Source: JL08 sp039969355 (GTDB lineage: Bacteria > Pseudomonadota > Alphaproteobacteria > Rhodobacterales > Rhodobacteraceae). From it: a DNA stretch of 64,000 bases. The stretch spans positions 190,035-254,034 of the forward strand of contig JBDVOA010000031.1 of the NCBI GenBank assembly GCA_039969355.1, given 5' to 3'. Below are positions 36,496 to 45,572 of the stretch, piece by piece. Positions within the stretch are counted from its first letter, which is position 1; every line of letters starts with the position of its first letter. A model generated the notes under the pieces. The model was not told the origin of the DNA and made no database searches. It saw only the letters and a program-made list of their open reading frames with translations. The position numbers and the translations under genes are program-made.

Positions 36496-37287
36496 TTAGG
36501 CCCAACTTTTCTTCAATGTTCGCTGTTTAGATTCATAGCTCACAAGAAAGTCGCGTTTTCGCAACTCGGGATAGAGTTCCAACAACTCCAGTCGCTGTGC
36601 GTTCCCTTCCCCACGAAACTTAATATCACCCGCGTGGAAACTATCGATCCAGCCCCCGTTACACAGGATCATCTCGTGCCCCCCAAAGATCAAATGAACA
36701 TATGTCGTATCTTGTGGATCCATGAGTTCCACTCCCGGCAAATCGGACAGATCAATAGCCGCGACCAGAACAGCGCCATCGCCAAGCGCCCCCACAACCG
36801 TGGTATCTGGGACGAGTACACGCTGATTGGGGCTGAGCAATGTATCGGTCTCGGGAATCCCCTCGCCCAACGCCCCGGCGCGTATCATCACAGGCCTCAG
36901 ACGCGGGCTGAGCAACAAATCTTCTTCTGTGAGGCAGCGCCGACCGATCCATTTGATATCCTGCAGGCCGTTGTCGCGTGTGATCACCCTGTCGCCCACT
37001 TTCAGGCTCTCAATCGGCAATTCGCCTTTCGGTGTCGCAATCCGGATGCGCGGAACAAAGCTTGAAACATCTTCGATGACGGTTTTGATATTCTCAAACC
37101 GCAAATTTCCAGTCTCGATGCCGTTCGCATCAAAAAACCGGACAGTCCCGTGCTCTGGGTTGGCATCGTAGTCGACCAGGACGCGCCCACCAGGGTTGTT
37201 GAATTCACCGGCTCCGGTCAGGTCAAGCGTATCAACCTGTCGAAGAATCTTGCTTGGGCTTGCGACACTCGCTCTATCCAGCATCAT
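36496..37287 (-). CDS. Hint-domain paralogue lacking the conserved Cys and His
   Basis: From ATG 37287 the protein has 263 residues. An N-terminal region with ANPEHGTVRFFDANGIETGN and LRFENIKTVIEDV leads into a Hint_2 domain whose motif IATPKGELPIESLKVGDRVI is intact. However, the expected CFTPG cysteine is replaced by Ser (SSFVPR, S76), and the SPxHR histidine is Gln (SPNQRVLV, Q155). Self-processing is therefore unlikely. The ATG overlaps the TGA of the upstream 75-residue ORF (ATGA), so it is translationally coupled to that ORF. Confidence 0.83.
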   Translation of the reverse strand: MMLDRASVASPSKILRQVDTLDLTGAGEFNNPGGRVLVDYDANPEHGTVRFFDANGIETGNLRFENIKTVIEDVSSFVPRIRIATPKGELPIESLKVGDRVITRDNGLQDIKWIGRRCLTEEDLLLSPRLRPVMIRAGALGEGIPETDTLLSPNQRVLVPDTTVVGALGDGAVLVAAIDLSDLPGVELMDPQDTTYVHLIFGGHEMILCNGGWIDSFHAGDIKFRGEGNAQRLELLELYPELRKRDFLVSYESKQRTLKKSWA

Positions 37288-37511
37288 GACCAAGCTGCCA
37301 CTTGAGAAATTTTCGTAGGACCGAGATGCGTCAGTGGCGCGATCCTTGTCACATATGACGTTGCACAGTCGTCATCGAGCATCCGCAGAAAAACCGAAAC
37401 CTGCGCCTTATGCGATTGGTGACCAGATCTGCTCGTTGTTTGGTTGCTTTCGGGCCAATTCTCTTGAAAAGACCGTTTCACTACTGCCGGCGCATCGAAA
37501 ATTTTCGACAT
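37284..37511 (-). CDS. Small unknown ORF coupled to the degenerate Hint gene
   Basis: A 75-residue reading frame from ATG 37511, preceded by GGAGTTAATT, the same ribosome site form as the other Hint gene. It ends in TGA overlapping the next ATG. The protein begins SKIFDAPAVVKRSFQENWP and has a polar Ser/His/Gln-rich centre. No signal peptide, membrane segment or known domain was noticed. It could be an independent protein or an upstream piece of a once longer Hint protein. Confidence 0.55.
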   Translation of the reverse strand: MSKIFDAPAVVKRSFQENWPESNQTTSRSGHQSHKAQVSVFLRMLDDDCATSYVTRIAPLTHLGPTKISQVAAWS

Positions 37512-38298
37512 AATTAACTCCAATACTCGCACTACAAACCGTCTAAACTCTTCAAGCGGCTTGAACTCTTAATACACACACTACTCCAAGAACTACCACG
37601 CACGGAGTTCCGTTTGAAAAACTGCACCCCACCGGGGATGCCGTAGACGCAGGCAATCGTCCTTTGCATGATGAAACAAACGAAACGTGCTGTCTGGTCC
37701 ATTCATGCGAAAATCGTTACGCTACTTTTCTCGTCTTCCGCCTCTTCATCACATCGTTACGATTAGATTCAGTGCGACAGACGCTGCGATCTACAAACAC
37801 CGCCCCCCAGTTGGGCAAGACAATTCTTAACGTTTCAGCGAACTAAGACAAAGGAAAAAACTTCGGAAACTGACGGAATACAGCATCGATTTCGACCTCT
37901 GCGATAAACTGCGTGAGAATTCACAACCCTACCGGTAGCGCCAATCGCAGCACCCATGAACCGCGAGGTGCTCAACAGCCTTGTCTAACACGATATTCCT
38001 GCAACCGAGTAACCTGCACATGGCCCACGGCATTCAACACTATGTTCTGACCCAGAAACAATGAACGTGATCTATTTTTGACGAGGATAAGGCAATAGAG
38101 AGCCACAAATCCGGTTATTGTGCGAAGATTAGAACCAATGATGCCACTTCGGACATATTGTCATCAATATCGTCTTAATTCAGCTAATTCGCTTTCGAAT
38201 CGATTTTAACCTCGAAAAGTTGCCGCCCAATCTGAATCTCAGCGCCTCTCAAACATCGATGACCGCTACTCCCAGCGTAAGATTGTTGCGATAGACTA
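37512..38298. other. Region of about 790 bp without a supported gene
   Basis: This is the longest fully unassigned stretch near the Hint locus, of moderate to low GC. Short frames such as 37664-37846 (plus) lack ribosome sites. The promoter of the minus-strand Hint operon should be at its left end. The rpoH terminator closes it on the right. No repeats or tRNA-like structures were seen. Confidence 0.5.
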
Positions 38299-38334
38299 CA
38301 AAAAAACCCTGCAGAAAGTTAATTCTACAAGGTT
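38299..38334 (-). terminator. Intrinsic terminator of rpoH
   Basis: In minus-strand reading AACCTTGTAGAA pairs with TTCTGCAGGGTT over about 12 bp, including G-U pairs, followed by a run of seven U. It lies 20 bp past the rpoH stop. The opposite side also has a U-run (CCTTTTTT on the plus strand), so it could act in both directions. Confidence 0.8.
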
Positions 38335-38354
38335 CCTTTTTTGGCCTGCGCCGA

Positions 38355-39251
38355 TCAAGCCGTTGTCAGCATCCCTTTTTCCTTTGCAAGATCGCGCATG
38401 CGCTTTTGCAATTTCTCAAACGCGCGGACCTCGATCTGGCGGATGCGTTCGCGGCTGACGTCGTATTGGCCGCTCAGATCCTCGAGAGTAACGGTCTTTT
38501 CAGACAAGCGTCGCTGGGTCAGAATGTCTTTCTCGCGGTCATTGAGTACTTCCAATGCCTGCGCCAGCAACTCGCGCCGCGTCTCCAATTCGTCACGTGC
38601 CTCGTAATCACCTGCCTGATCCGCGCCTTCATCTTCCAGCCAGTCCTGCCATTGCATGGTTCCTTCGCCTTCAGAGCCAACTGTCGCGTTCAGCGATGCA
38701 TCCCCGCCGGACAACCTGCGGTTCATGCTGATGACTTCGGTCTCGGTCACTCCCAGATCCGTCGCAATGCGTTTGACGTTTTCGGGGCGCATGTCGCCCT
38801 CTTCCAACGCACCAATCTTGGATTTGGCCTTGCGCAGATTAAAGAACAGCTTTTTCTGGGCTGACGTTGTGCCAAGCTTTACCAAAGACCAACTACGCAG
38901 GATGTATTCCTGAATACTGGCCCGTATCCACCACATGGCATAAGTCGCCAGCCGAAAGCCCTTTTCAGGATCAAACCGCTTAACCGCCTGCATGAGGCCG
39001 ACGTTGGCTTCTGAAATCACTTCGGCCTGGGGCAATCCATAGCCGCGATATCCCATTGCAATCTTCGCCGCGAGGCGCAGATGGGACGTCACCATGCGGT
39101 GAGCGGATTTAGAATCCTGCTCTTCAACCCAGCGTTTGGCGAGCATATATTCTTCTTCTGGTTCCAGCAGCGGAAACTTGCGGATTTCCTGCATATAGCG
39201 GTTAAGGCCGCCTTCTGGTGTTGGCGCCGGTAGGTTTGCGTAATTTGCCAT
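38355..39251 (-). CDS. rpoH: RNA polymerase sigma-32 factor (heat-shock sigma)
   Basis: A 298-residue alternative sigma factor directing heat-shock transcription. Region 2 is complete (HRMVTSHLRLAAKIA, KRFDPEKGFRLATYAMWWIR). The diagnostic RpoH box AQKKLFFNLR is at 131-140, and the region 4.2 helix-turn-helix VSRERIRQIEVRAFEKL is near the C-terminus. GGGGGACCGAGAG precedes the ATG. In alphaproteobacteria rpoH can exist in several copies, and which copy this is cannot be told here. The 250 bp upstream contain no gene I can support. Confidence 0.96.
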   Translation of the reverse strand: MANYANLPAPTPEGGLNRYMQEIRKFPLLEPEEEYMLAKRWVEEQDSKSAHRMVTSHLRLAAKIAMGYRGYGLPQAEVISEANVGLMQAVKRFDPEKGFRLATYAMWWIRASIQEYILRSWSLVKLGTTSAQKKLFFNLRKAKSKIGALEEGDMRPENVKRIATDLGVTETEVISMNRRLSGGDASLNATVGSEGEGTMQWQDWLEDEGADQAGDYEARDELETRRELLAQALEVLNDREKDILTQRRLSEKTVTLEDLSGQYDVSRERIRQIEVRAFEKLQKRMRDLAKEKGMLTTA

Positions 39252-39499
39252 CTCTCGGTCCCCCTTTTAATGTTTATGGGCTTAACATAGCATATGGGTG
39301 GTAGTTGATACGCTTTCAAGGGGTATATGCTGTTTTCCCAACCATGCCGCTAGAATTTGGTTCCGGGCGTCATTCATCATCTGTTGGAATGCTGATCGTC
39401 TGTATTCTACATTGCCCGGCGTGTTCAGCCAAGCGCCATGCGCCATGAACAAGACAACGTGCATTCCTGTAATATTGCCACTGCATCTACCTGTTTTGG

Positions 39500-40118
39500 T
39501 CAACTTCGGCTGACGCGGACGTGGCGGGGCAATCGGCGGAGCGCCAAATGAAGCAGCTTGGCCCCAATGAGCAACAAAAGCCAGAACAAGACCCGTTCCG
39601 TAAAAAGATCAAACAGGTACCAATGCAGAAACGTCAAAGCCGCGGCAGGATAGATCAATTGGTGCAGGGCTTTCCAATTGCGACCCATCTGCCGCGCCGA
39701 CCAGTTGCTTGACGTCAACGCCAGCGCCAAAAAAAATCAGAAATGCCAACCATCCAGCGGCGTATTCAAGCCAGACAGATTGAACGAGGACAAACCGCAC
39801 GCTGTCCGTCTCAATCAGATAGTGAATAAGATGTAGCGCCCCGTATAAGAAGCTACCCAGCCCGAAATGCCTGCGCCGTTGCAACAGCCAACGCCCGACC
39901 GTCTTGCTCAGTCCCAATCGGTTGATCAACAGCGTTCCAGGTGTCACGGAAACCGTCAGGATGAGAAGGCGCACCGACCATATCCCGGTATCGTACATTA
40001 TCTGGGCATAATACCAGCCGCCATCATAGAAATCCCAGATCGCATACCGTGCGGGCCAGAGCATGAGCACATAAAGCAGTTGTAAGGAATTGAGGATGCG
40101 CAAAATTGGGACTTTCAT
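39500..40118 (-). pseudogene. MsrQ-like heme-binding membrane protein, interrupted by a 1-nt frameshift
   Basis: The gene is split into two frames. From ATG 40118 the protein runs through several membrane helices (ILRILNSLQLLYVLMLWPAR, GLGSFLYGALHLIHYLIE), then leaves frame after AFLIF at a run of eight A (39729-39736, T8 on the coding strand). Removing one base restores LALALTSSNWSARQMGRNWK, LHQLIYPAAALTFLHWYLF and so on to a stop at 39500, a normal MsrQ-like length of about 205. MsrQ supplies electrons to the MsrP methionine sulfoxide reductase, and no msrP lies nearby. A sequencing or assembly error in the homopolymer is as likely as real inactivation. Confidence 0.8.
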
Positions 40119-40298
40119 CAAAGCTGACACCGAGCGAAACTGTGCTAACATCGCAGGCTTGGCCAGCCAGACAAGCCGTACCACAAGGGAACGTGAATAT
40201 GCTGTGAAGCAATGTGACCCGAACCTCGTTCCGTCGTAAACTATTGTTTTCAGTCCTCGAACAAGCGACCGCGATGGCTGCAAAGAGAGACCAATGAT

Positions 40299-40637
40299 AT
40301 GACGTTTGACCAAATTGAGCACTCAAAGAGTATCCTCATCGCTGCATTTTCTGTGGCGGCGATGTTAGGGCTATCGAAAGTTTCACAGGCGCAAACTGAT
40401 CCCATGACCCACCCGATCAACTGCGCCACAGCTGAAGGCGACATCCGAGCACTTAATGCGGAAAAAACGCACGCTCAGGACCAACAGCTTGAAGATGTCG
40501 CAGCCATAACCCCTGCAGGCGCCTTGCTAGGACTGATCCAGGGAGATGAGCCCCAAAAGCTCAAGATGTTGTAGGGGGATTACGTGAAACAGCTCGACGC
40601 CAAGATTGCACAAACCCAGACTGAATGCGGCAAATAG
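40299..40637 (+). pseudogene. Small exported protein with an in-frame internal stop
   Basis: The frame from ATG 40299 encodes a signal peptide (SILIAAFSVAAMLGLSKVSQAQ) and a polar mature part containing NCATAEGDIRALNAEKTHA and ITPAGALLGLIQGDEP, with a single cysteine. A TAG at 40572-40574 stops it after 91 residues. The frame then continues open for GDYVKQLDAKIAQTQTECGK to a second TAG at 40635-40637, and that tail restores a second cysteine and helical heptads. I read this as one gene of about 112 residues with a nonsense codon. The product, if made, is periplasmic; function unknown. Confidence 0.6.
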
Positions 40638-40645
40638 CTTGGGTC

Positions 40646-41254
40646 TCAAAGTGAATTTGATGCATTGGATGCATTTTCAAACAGGTAAATTTGAGCGGCG
40701 AAACCAATGAAAAGTGTCACCAAATGTGCGGTATCTGCGATTGCGTCGAAATCAAACATCACTTTAACTGCGATACTTGCGAGGATGGCGAACAGGGTCA
40801 CATATTTGTATCTCAGCGTCGCGGCGATGGCCCCAATCAGGCCAAAACCGCCCGCAGACATGCCGACATCATGCAGCGATCTGACCCCATGAAAGGCGCC
40901 CCACGGCGCACCGTCCAACGGGCCCAATACGGCAAACAGCACGACGAGGGTTCCCAGAATATCAATAACCACGAACATTCCAGACGCCCGTAATGTCCCC
41001 TGCCCCCATTCGTAGAACCCAATGACGGACGCGGCAAACCAGAATTGGCGCAGGAACATCGAAAAGTCATGTGACAGGAACGTTCCGGCGATCAGGCGAT
41101 AGATACCTCCGCCCAATATATCCTGATGGCTGATCCCCCATTTTTGTAGCGAGGTTGCCGGCAATACACCTGCAAACGTACCCGCCGCATAATTGGCAAC
41201 GATCATGAGAAACAGGAAGACAATAGTGAACGGCAATCTATAGAGGGCTGACAT
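40646..41254 (-). CDS. Rhomboid-like intramembrane serine protease
   Basis: A 202-residue protein with about five or six membrane helices. The GMSAGGFG motif around S133 matches the rhomboid GxSxGxxG nucleophile site, and H177 in DTAHLVTLFIGF fits the catalytic His of the last helix. IYRLIAGTFLSHDFSMFLRQFWF replaces the usual HxxxN region with a partly similar helix, so it belongs to a divergent branch. Its gene follows mprF by 56 bp on the same strand. Substrates unknown. Confidence 0.75.
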   Translation of the reverse strand: MSALYRLPFTIVFLFLMIVANYAAGTFAGVLPATSLQKWGISHQDILGGGIYRLIAGTFLSHDFSMFLRQFWFAASVIGFYEWGQGTLRASGMFVVIDILGTLVVLFAVLGPLDGAPWGAFHGVRSLHDVGMSAGGFGLIGAIAATLRYKYVTLFAILASIAVKVMFDFDAIADTAHLVTLFIGFAAQIYLFENASNASNSL

Positions 41255-41310
41255 CGCTCAAATTACCGCGTTTCCAAGGGACAGCCGCCCAAGATCGGAA
41301 AAGCCCGAAA

Positions 41311-43902
41311 TCACTTTATCAGACCTTTGATTCCGCCTGAGACCAGCACATTCACTTCATAGAGCACGCGCGGCACCGCCAAGCCGCCGGGGCTGGCAAG
41401 ATAATTGGGCGTCCAGACTGGTCCAAACTTCTGCTTGAACGACCGCAGACCCTCAAAATGATAAAAATGCTCGCCATGCTCATAGACAAACCCGCCTACC
41501 CGGTTCCAGAACGAGGCCAATGGGTGATTTTCAATGCCGGAAAACGGTGCGGCCCCTAGCGAGAACCAGTGGAACCCCTGCTTAGCGCCCCAAAGCATCA
41601 ATTCGGCAAACAACGCATCCATAACAAAGTTCTGCCCATCAGGTTGGTACCGCATCAGGTCCAGTGAAAGCTCGTTCTTGTTGCCGCTCTGAAACAGGTT
41701 GGCAAACGCAGCGATTTCACCGGTATCTGTTTTGCGCAGAACGGCATGGTCAAAGTACTTGTTATAATCGTCGGCAAAAGCACCCAGCGAAAAGGCTTTT
41801 TCCTCTCCCTGCTTTGAGGCCAGCCATGCGTCCGAAATCTTGCGTAGTTCTGGCAGCACCTCAACGACCTGCGTGGCCGGAATAACTTCAAACTCATAGC
41901 CTTCGCGCACCGCACGGTTCTTGGCTTGCCGGAAGCCCTTTTTGGACGACCCGTCCAGCGTGAAGCCTGTCAGGTCTACCCGGGCGACTTCGCCTATTTT
42001 CATAACGGACATGCCGAGGTCGAGGTAGGTCGGGATGTATTCCGGCGAAACCGAATAAAAGGCGCAGCGCCGCCCGGCCCTGTCGGCCCGTTCGCGAAAC
42101 TGCCAGATCAGTTTCACACCAGCCTCCTTTTCCCCCACGGGGTCACCGTAGGTGATCAGGGACGTTCCGGTGTCCGCATAAGCCAGAAATGCGCTATTAT
42201 CATCAGCCAGAATGAACGCCTTGTCTCCGGTCAAAGAGATTTGGGCATCCGCGTCTTCACTGGCCGCAACCAATGTGCGCACCTGATCCGGGATTGGCTG
42301 GGCCCGGGTAATCTCACCGCGATTGTGGAGCATCGAGTTCATGCTGATCACGGCCAGTATGATCGACACCACAAGGGAAGCACGCAAGAACCGGGACGCG
42401 TCGCCATGTAACGCAAATTCCCACCACAAATCATTCTGATAGTCGACATGTGAATAGGCGAACACGCCAATCCAGATGGTAACGGCAAGCAATGTGGCAA
42501 CGCTGATGATCCAGGCTGTATTAAGCCTGAAAACCGATGCACCATCGACCCGGTAAAAAGCGGATTTGAACGACAACAGGATCAGGAATGAAATGGTCAG
42601 CGAAATCGCCTCGACCCAGTCCAGCCCCTTTGACAAAGAAGCGATGAGGCCAATGCCCATCAATCCAAGAGCCATGAGCCAGGCAAGAAAGAGTTTGCGA
42701 TAAAGTCCGCGCGCGATGATGATCAGAAGCAGGCCAACAATGCTGCCAATCAGATGTGACGCCTCGATAAAGGATAACGGCAGAACGTCCTGCAATGTGC
42801 GCAATGTCGCGACATCTGCTGGAAGACTTCCCGAAATCAGCAGCGTCGCCCCGGCAAGCAGCGAGACGCCAGCGGCAATCATCGGCACAATCGGCTTTGC
42901 GATCCTATAGGACCAGCTGGTGGTTGATCCGATCCGGTCGGTGTTTGACTTTACCCAAATGCCGCCAAGCCCCAGCGTCGCAAGTGCAAATGGCAACACA
43001 GTGTAGATCATCCTGTAAAGCAAGAGCGCCGCCAGCACGTCCGACCGCCCGGAGGCCCCCATACCCGCAATAATTGTCGCCTCAAATACACCGAGACCCG
43101 CTGGTGCGTGACTAAGCAGGCCAAAGCTGATCGCCGCGATATATACGACAAAGAAATAGGGAAAGCTTTGTACCAGATCCGCTGGCATGAAGACATAAAG
43201 CGCCAGTGATGCGCCGAGAATATCGATGCAGGCCGCTCCGGTCAGCGATAGCGACAATTTAAACCCAGGCAGGTCAAGGCCCATCCCAAACAGTTCCAGA
43301 CGGCGTTTTCCCCTGGACAACCAGACAAACAGCAATACGATCGCCGACAGCAGTGCAAGGCCGATAGCTGTCTCGACCTCGTTGCTCAGATCAATGACGG
43401 TATTCAAACCTGCGGGGTGAAATGCGATCAGCCCACCCAGGATTACGGTAAGTCCCATCCAGAAGGCGACCCACGACGTTGCAATGACGCCCGCGACAAG
43501 CCCCAAGTCAAGCCCAAGCGAGGCATAGATCCTGTATCTAACCGCCGTTCCCGTGAGGTACGAAAACCCCAGCAGATTGGAAACTGCATAGCCGCACGCG
43601 CCTGCCACCGCGGCAATGCGCAGCGGCACCCTGCCCTTTGCAATGCTTTGAACGGCCAGCATATCGTAAAACGATATCCCGATGAAACTGAGACCTGTTG
43701 CTGCGACTGAGGCAAGCAACGCAATGGGGGAGGCATCCTGGGCGTCAGCTTTGACATCCGACCAGCTGACATGGCTTGCCAGCTCGTGCAGTACGAATAT
43801 CCCGATCGCCACAATCAGCAACGGGATTGCAACTTTGAAGACAGGGCTTTCGATGATACGGACGATCTTTGATTCAGAGTCCGAAACGCCGCTAGAAGAC
43901 AT
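41311..43902 (-). CDS. mprF: Bifunctional lysyl/aminoacyl-phosphatidylglycerol synthetase and flippase (MprF)
   Basis: An 863-residue membrane protein. The N-terminal part contains many helices of the LPG flippase domain (for example GACGYAVSNLLGFSYLTGTA and LGVFEATIIAGMG). The C-terminal 300 residues form the cytoplasmic tRNA-dependent transferase domain with a tandem GNAT fold (FRERADRAGRRCAFYSVSPE, NELSLDLMRYQPDG, GFHWFSLGAAPFSGIENHPL). It adds lysine or alanine to phosphatidylglycerol and exposes the product, lowering membrane negative charge and giving tolerance to cationic peptides and acid. The amino acid donor is not determinable here. Confidence 0.93.
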   Translation of the reverse strand: MSSSGVSDSESKIVRIIESPVFKVAIPLLIVAIGIFVLHELASHVSWSDVKADAQDASPIALLASVAATGLSFIGISFYDMLAVQSIAKGRVPLRIAAVAGACGYAVSNLLGFSYLTGTAVRYRIYASLGLDLGLVAGVIATSWVAFWMGLTVILGGLIAFHPAGLNTVIDLSNEVETAIGLALLSAIVLLFVWLSRGKRRLELFGMGLDLPGFKLSLSLTGAACIDILGASLALYVFMPADLVQSFPYFFVVYIAAISFGLLSHAPAGLGVFEATIIAGMGASGRSDVLAALLLYRMIYTVLPFALATLGLGGIWVKSNTDRIGSTTSWSYRIAKPIVPMIAAGVSLLAGATLLISGSLPADVATLRTLQDVLPLSFIEASHLIGSIVGLLLIIIARGLYRKLFLAWLMALGLMGIGLIASLSKGLDWVEAISLTISFLILLSFKSAFYRVDGASVFRLNTAWIISVATLLAVTIWIGVFAYSHVDYQNDLWWEFALHGDASRFLRASLVVSIILAVISMNSMLHNRGEITRAQPIPDQVRTLVAASEDADAQISLTGDKAFILADDNSAFLAYADTGTSLITYGDPVGEKEAGVKLIWQFRERADRAGRRCAFYSVSPEYIPTYLDLGMSVMKIGEVARVDLTGFTLDGSSKKGFRQAKNRAVREGYEFEVIPATQVVEVLPELRKISDAWLASKQGEEKAFSLGAFADDYNKYFDHAVLRKTDTGEIAAFANLFQSGNKNELSLDLMRYQPDGQNFVMDALFAELMLWGAKQGFHWFSLGAAPFSGIENHPLASFWNRVGGFVYEHGEHFYHFEGLRSFKQKFGPVWTPNYLASPGGLAVPRVLYEVNVLVSGGIKGLIK

Positions 43903-43965
43903 TGCGATACCTCACAACTGCCCCGTATCGGAACTTACACATCCAGTTACACAGAGCCACCGCAG

Positions 43966-45540
43966 TCACTTGAAACTCGCCTTTGTCGGAGTTTTTTCCA
44001 GCAAATCCCCCCAATCGGTCCTATAAGCCATTTCGGCCAACACGGTCTCGGGCAGGAATTCCTGCCCTTTGCGTATTTGCCAACCGCCTCCAAGACCCTT
44101 GTAAATCGCGACAAGGTTCTCGGACACCTGTGCGCGGGCATCGATCAGATTTGCCTCGGACTGCAAAAGTGCGGTCTGGGCATTGAGAACACGGGTGAAA
44201 TCAGCAGCACCATCGCGGTATTGGTTCACGGCAATTTCGGCCGCACGTTTTGAAGCTTCTACGCTTTGTTGATAGAATCCGACCTGCCGGCCAGCTTGCT
44301 TATATGCAACCATGGCGTTTTCGACTTCTGAGTAGGCGACGATAACCGTGTTCTGGTAATTGGCGATGAGTGCCTGATAGACTGCGTCCTGGGCGCGCAC
44401 ATTGTTCTTAATCCGGCCATAGTTAAAAATGTTCCAGACGACACCTGCGCTTACCAGTCCCGTGCCACTGCCTGTACTAAACAGATCATTGCCGCTGGAC
44501 GCCTGAACACCGATCGCGCCTGACAGTATGAACTGCGGATAAAGATCAGACAGTGCAATGCCGACCTGAGCGGATTGCGTGGCCGCCTCCAGTTCAGCGG
44601 CGCGGATATCGGGGCGCCGACGCAAGAGTTCGGCAGGCAGGCCAACGGCAACGCCGGATCGCGCACGCGGAATCCGGCCCGAATTTCCAAGCAGGCTTTT
44701 CATCTGAGAGGGCGGTTTACCAAGCAGCACAGCCAGTCCGTTCTTGGCCTGTTGCAAATCGCTTTCCAAAGCCGGAACCAGCGCCTTGGTATTGTTTAGG
44801 AGTGACTTAGATTCCTGAACGTCAAGTTCTGTTGTGACACCGTTCTTGAAACGAAGCTCGGCCAGGTCGGCGGATGTCTGTTGAATCGAGATGTTGTCAC
44901 GGGCGATGACCAGTCCCTCTTGCAGGGCGCGAATGTTGATGTAGACCGCCGCAACGTCACCAGTAAGAGTGACCAACGCATCGTCATAATTTGCCACCTG
45001 CGCCGCCAGATTGGCTTTGGCGGCCTCGGTTCCGCGCCGCTGCGCTCCCCAGACGTCGAGCTCCCATTGGGCATCAAAACCCACCTGCGACGTGGTAAAT
45101 TCCGTATCGAGATCTATGAACCGTTCTATATCATTGATGGGTCCGAGGTTTTCGCTGATTTTTCGTTTCGACAGGGATCCGCCGGCAACTTGCGATTGCG
45201 GAAACAACTCGCCAAAGGCAATGCCAAGTTGCGCGCGCGCCTGCAAAACCCGCGCCCCGGCAATTTGCAATGACAGGTTCTGGGCGTAGGCTTCGGCAAT
45301 CAGCCTGTTCAAGGTTGGGTCGTTGAACGTTTCCCACCATTTTACCACTGGTTGGCTGCGCGCCGTAAGACCACTTTGCTGGCTGGCGCTGGGGCTGTTT
45401 GTTTCGATCCACTGATTGACAACTGCCGACTTTGGGCGAACAAAATCGGGGCCAATTGGCGTGCACGCGACGAGAATGCCCAATAGAGCCACCATCGACA
45501 AACGCGCGAAACGTCCGACTGGCCTGTTTGGTGCTGACAT
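43966..45540 (-). CDS. Outer membrane efflux lipoprotein (NodT/OprM-type TolC family)
   Basis: From ATG 45540, with GGGGGA just upstream, the protein has 524 residues. A lipobox LVAC places the acylated cysteine at C26. Two outer membrane factor repeats with long helices follow (ARVLQARAQLGIAFGELFPQ, then QAALLQSEANLIDARAQVSENL), plus QKARGLGGGW-like C-terminal YKGLGGGWQ. It should form the outer membrane channel of a tripartite exporter with the HlyD-type adaptor encoded 32 bp upstream. A GTG at 45570 gives a longer but less likely start. Confidence 0.9.
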   Translation of the reverse strand: MSAPNRPVGRFARLSMVALLGILVACTPIGPDFVRPKSAVVNQWIETNSPSASQQSGLTARSQPVVKWWETFNDPTLNRLIAEAYAQNLSLQIAGARVLQARAQLGIAFGELFPQSQVAGGSLSKRKISENLGPINDIERFIDLDTEFTTSQVGFDAQWELDVWGAQRRGTEAAKANLAAQVANYDDALVTLTGDVAAVYINIRALQEGLVIARDNISIQQTSADLAELRFKNGVTTELDVQESKSLLNNTKALVPALESDLQQAKNGLAVLLGKPPSQMKSLLGNSGRIPRARSGVAVGLPAELLRRRPDIRAAELEAATQSAQVGIALSDLYPQFILSGAIGVQASSGNDLFSTGSGTGLVSAGVVWNIFNYGRIKNNVRAQDAVYQALIANYQNTVIVAYSEVENAMVAYKQAGRQVGFYQQSVEASKRAAEIAVNQYRDGAADFTRVLNAQTALLQSEANLIDARAQVSENLVAIYKGLGGGWQIRKGQEFLPETVLAEMAYRTDWGDLLEKTPTKASFK

Positions 45541-45572
45541 TCTGTTCCCCCGGTCCAACGCAGCGCTCACTC

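Noticed and set aside
39252..39499. Gene remnant upstream of rpoH (73-codon ORF 39282-39503)
   Set aside because: No resemblance to RluA or any gene usually found beside rpoH, and no ribosome site.
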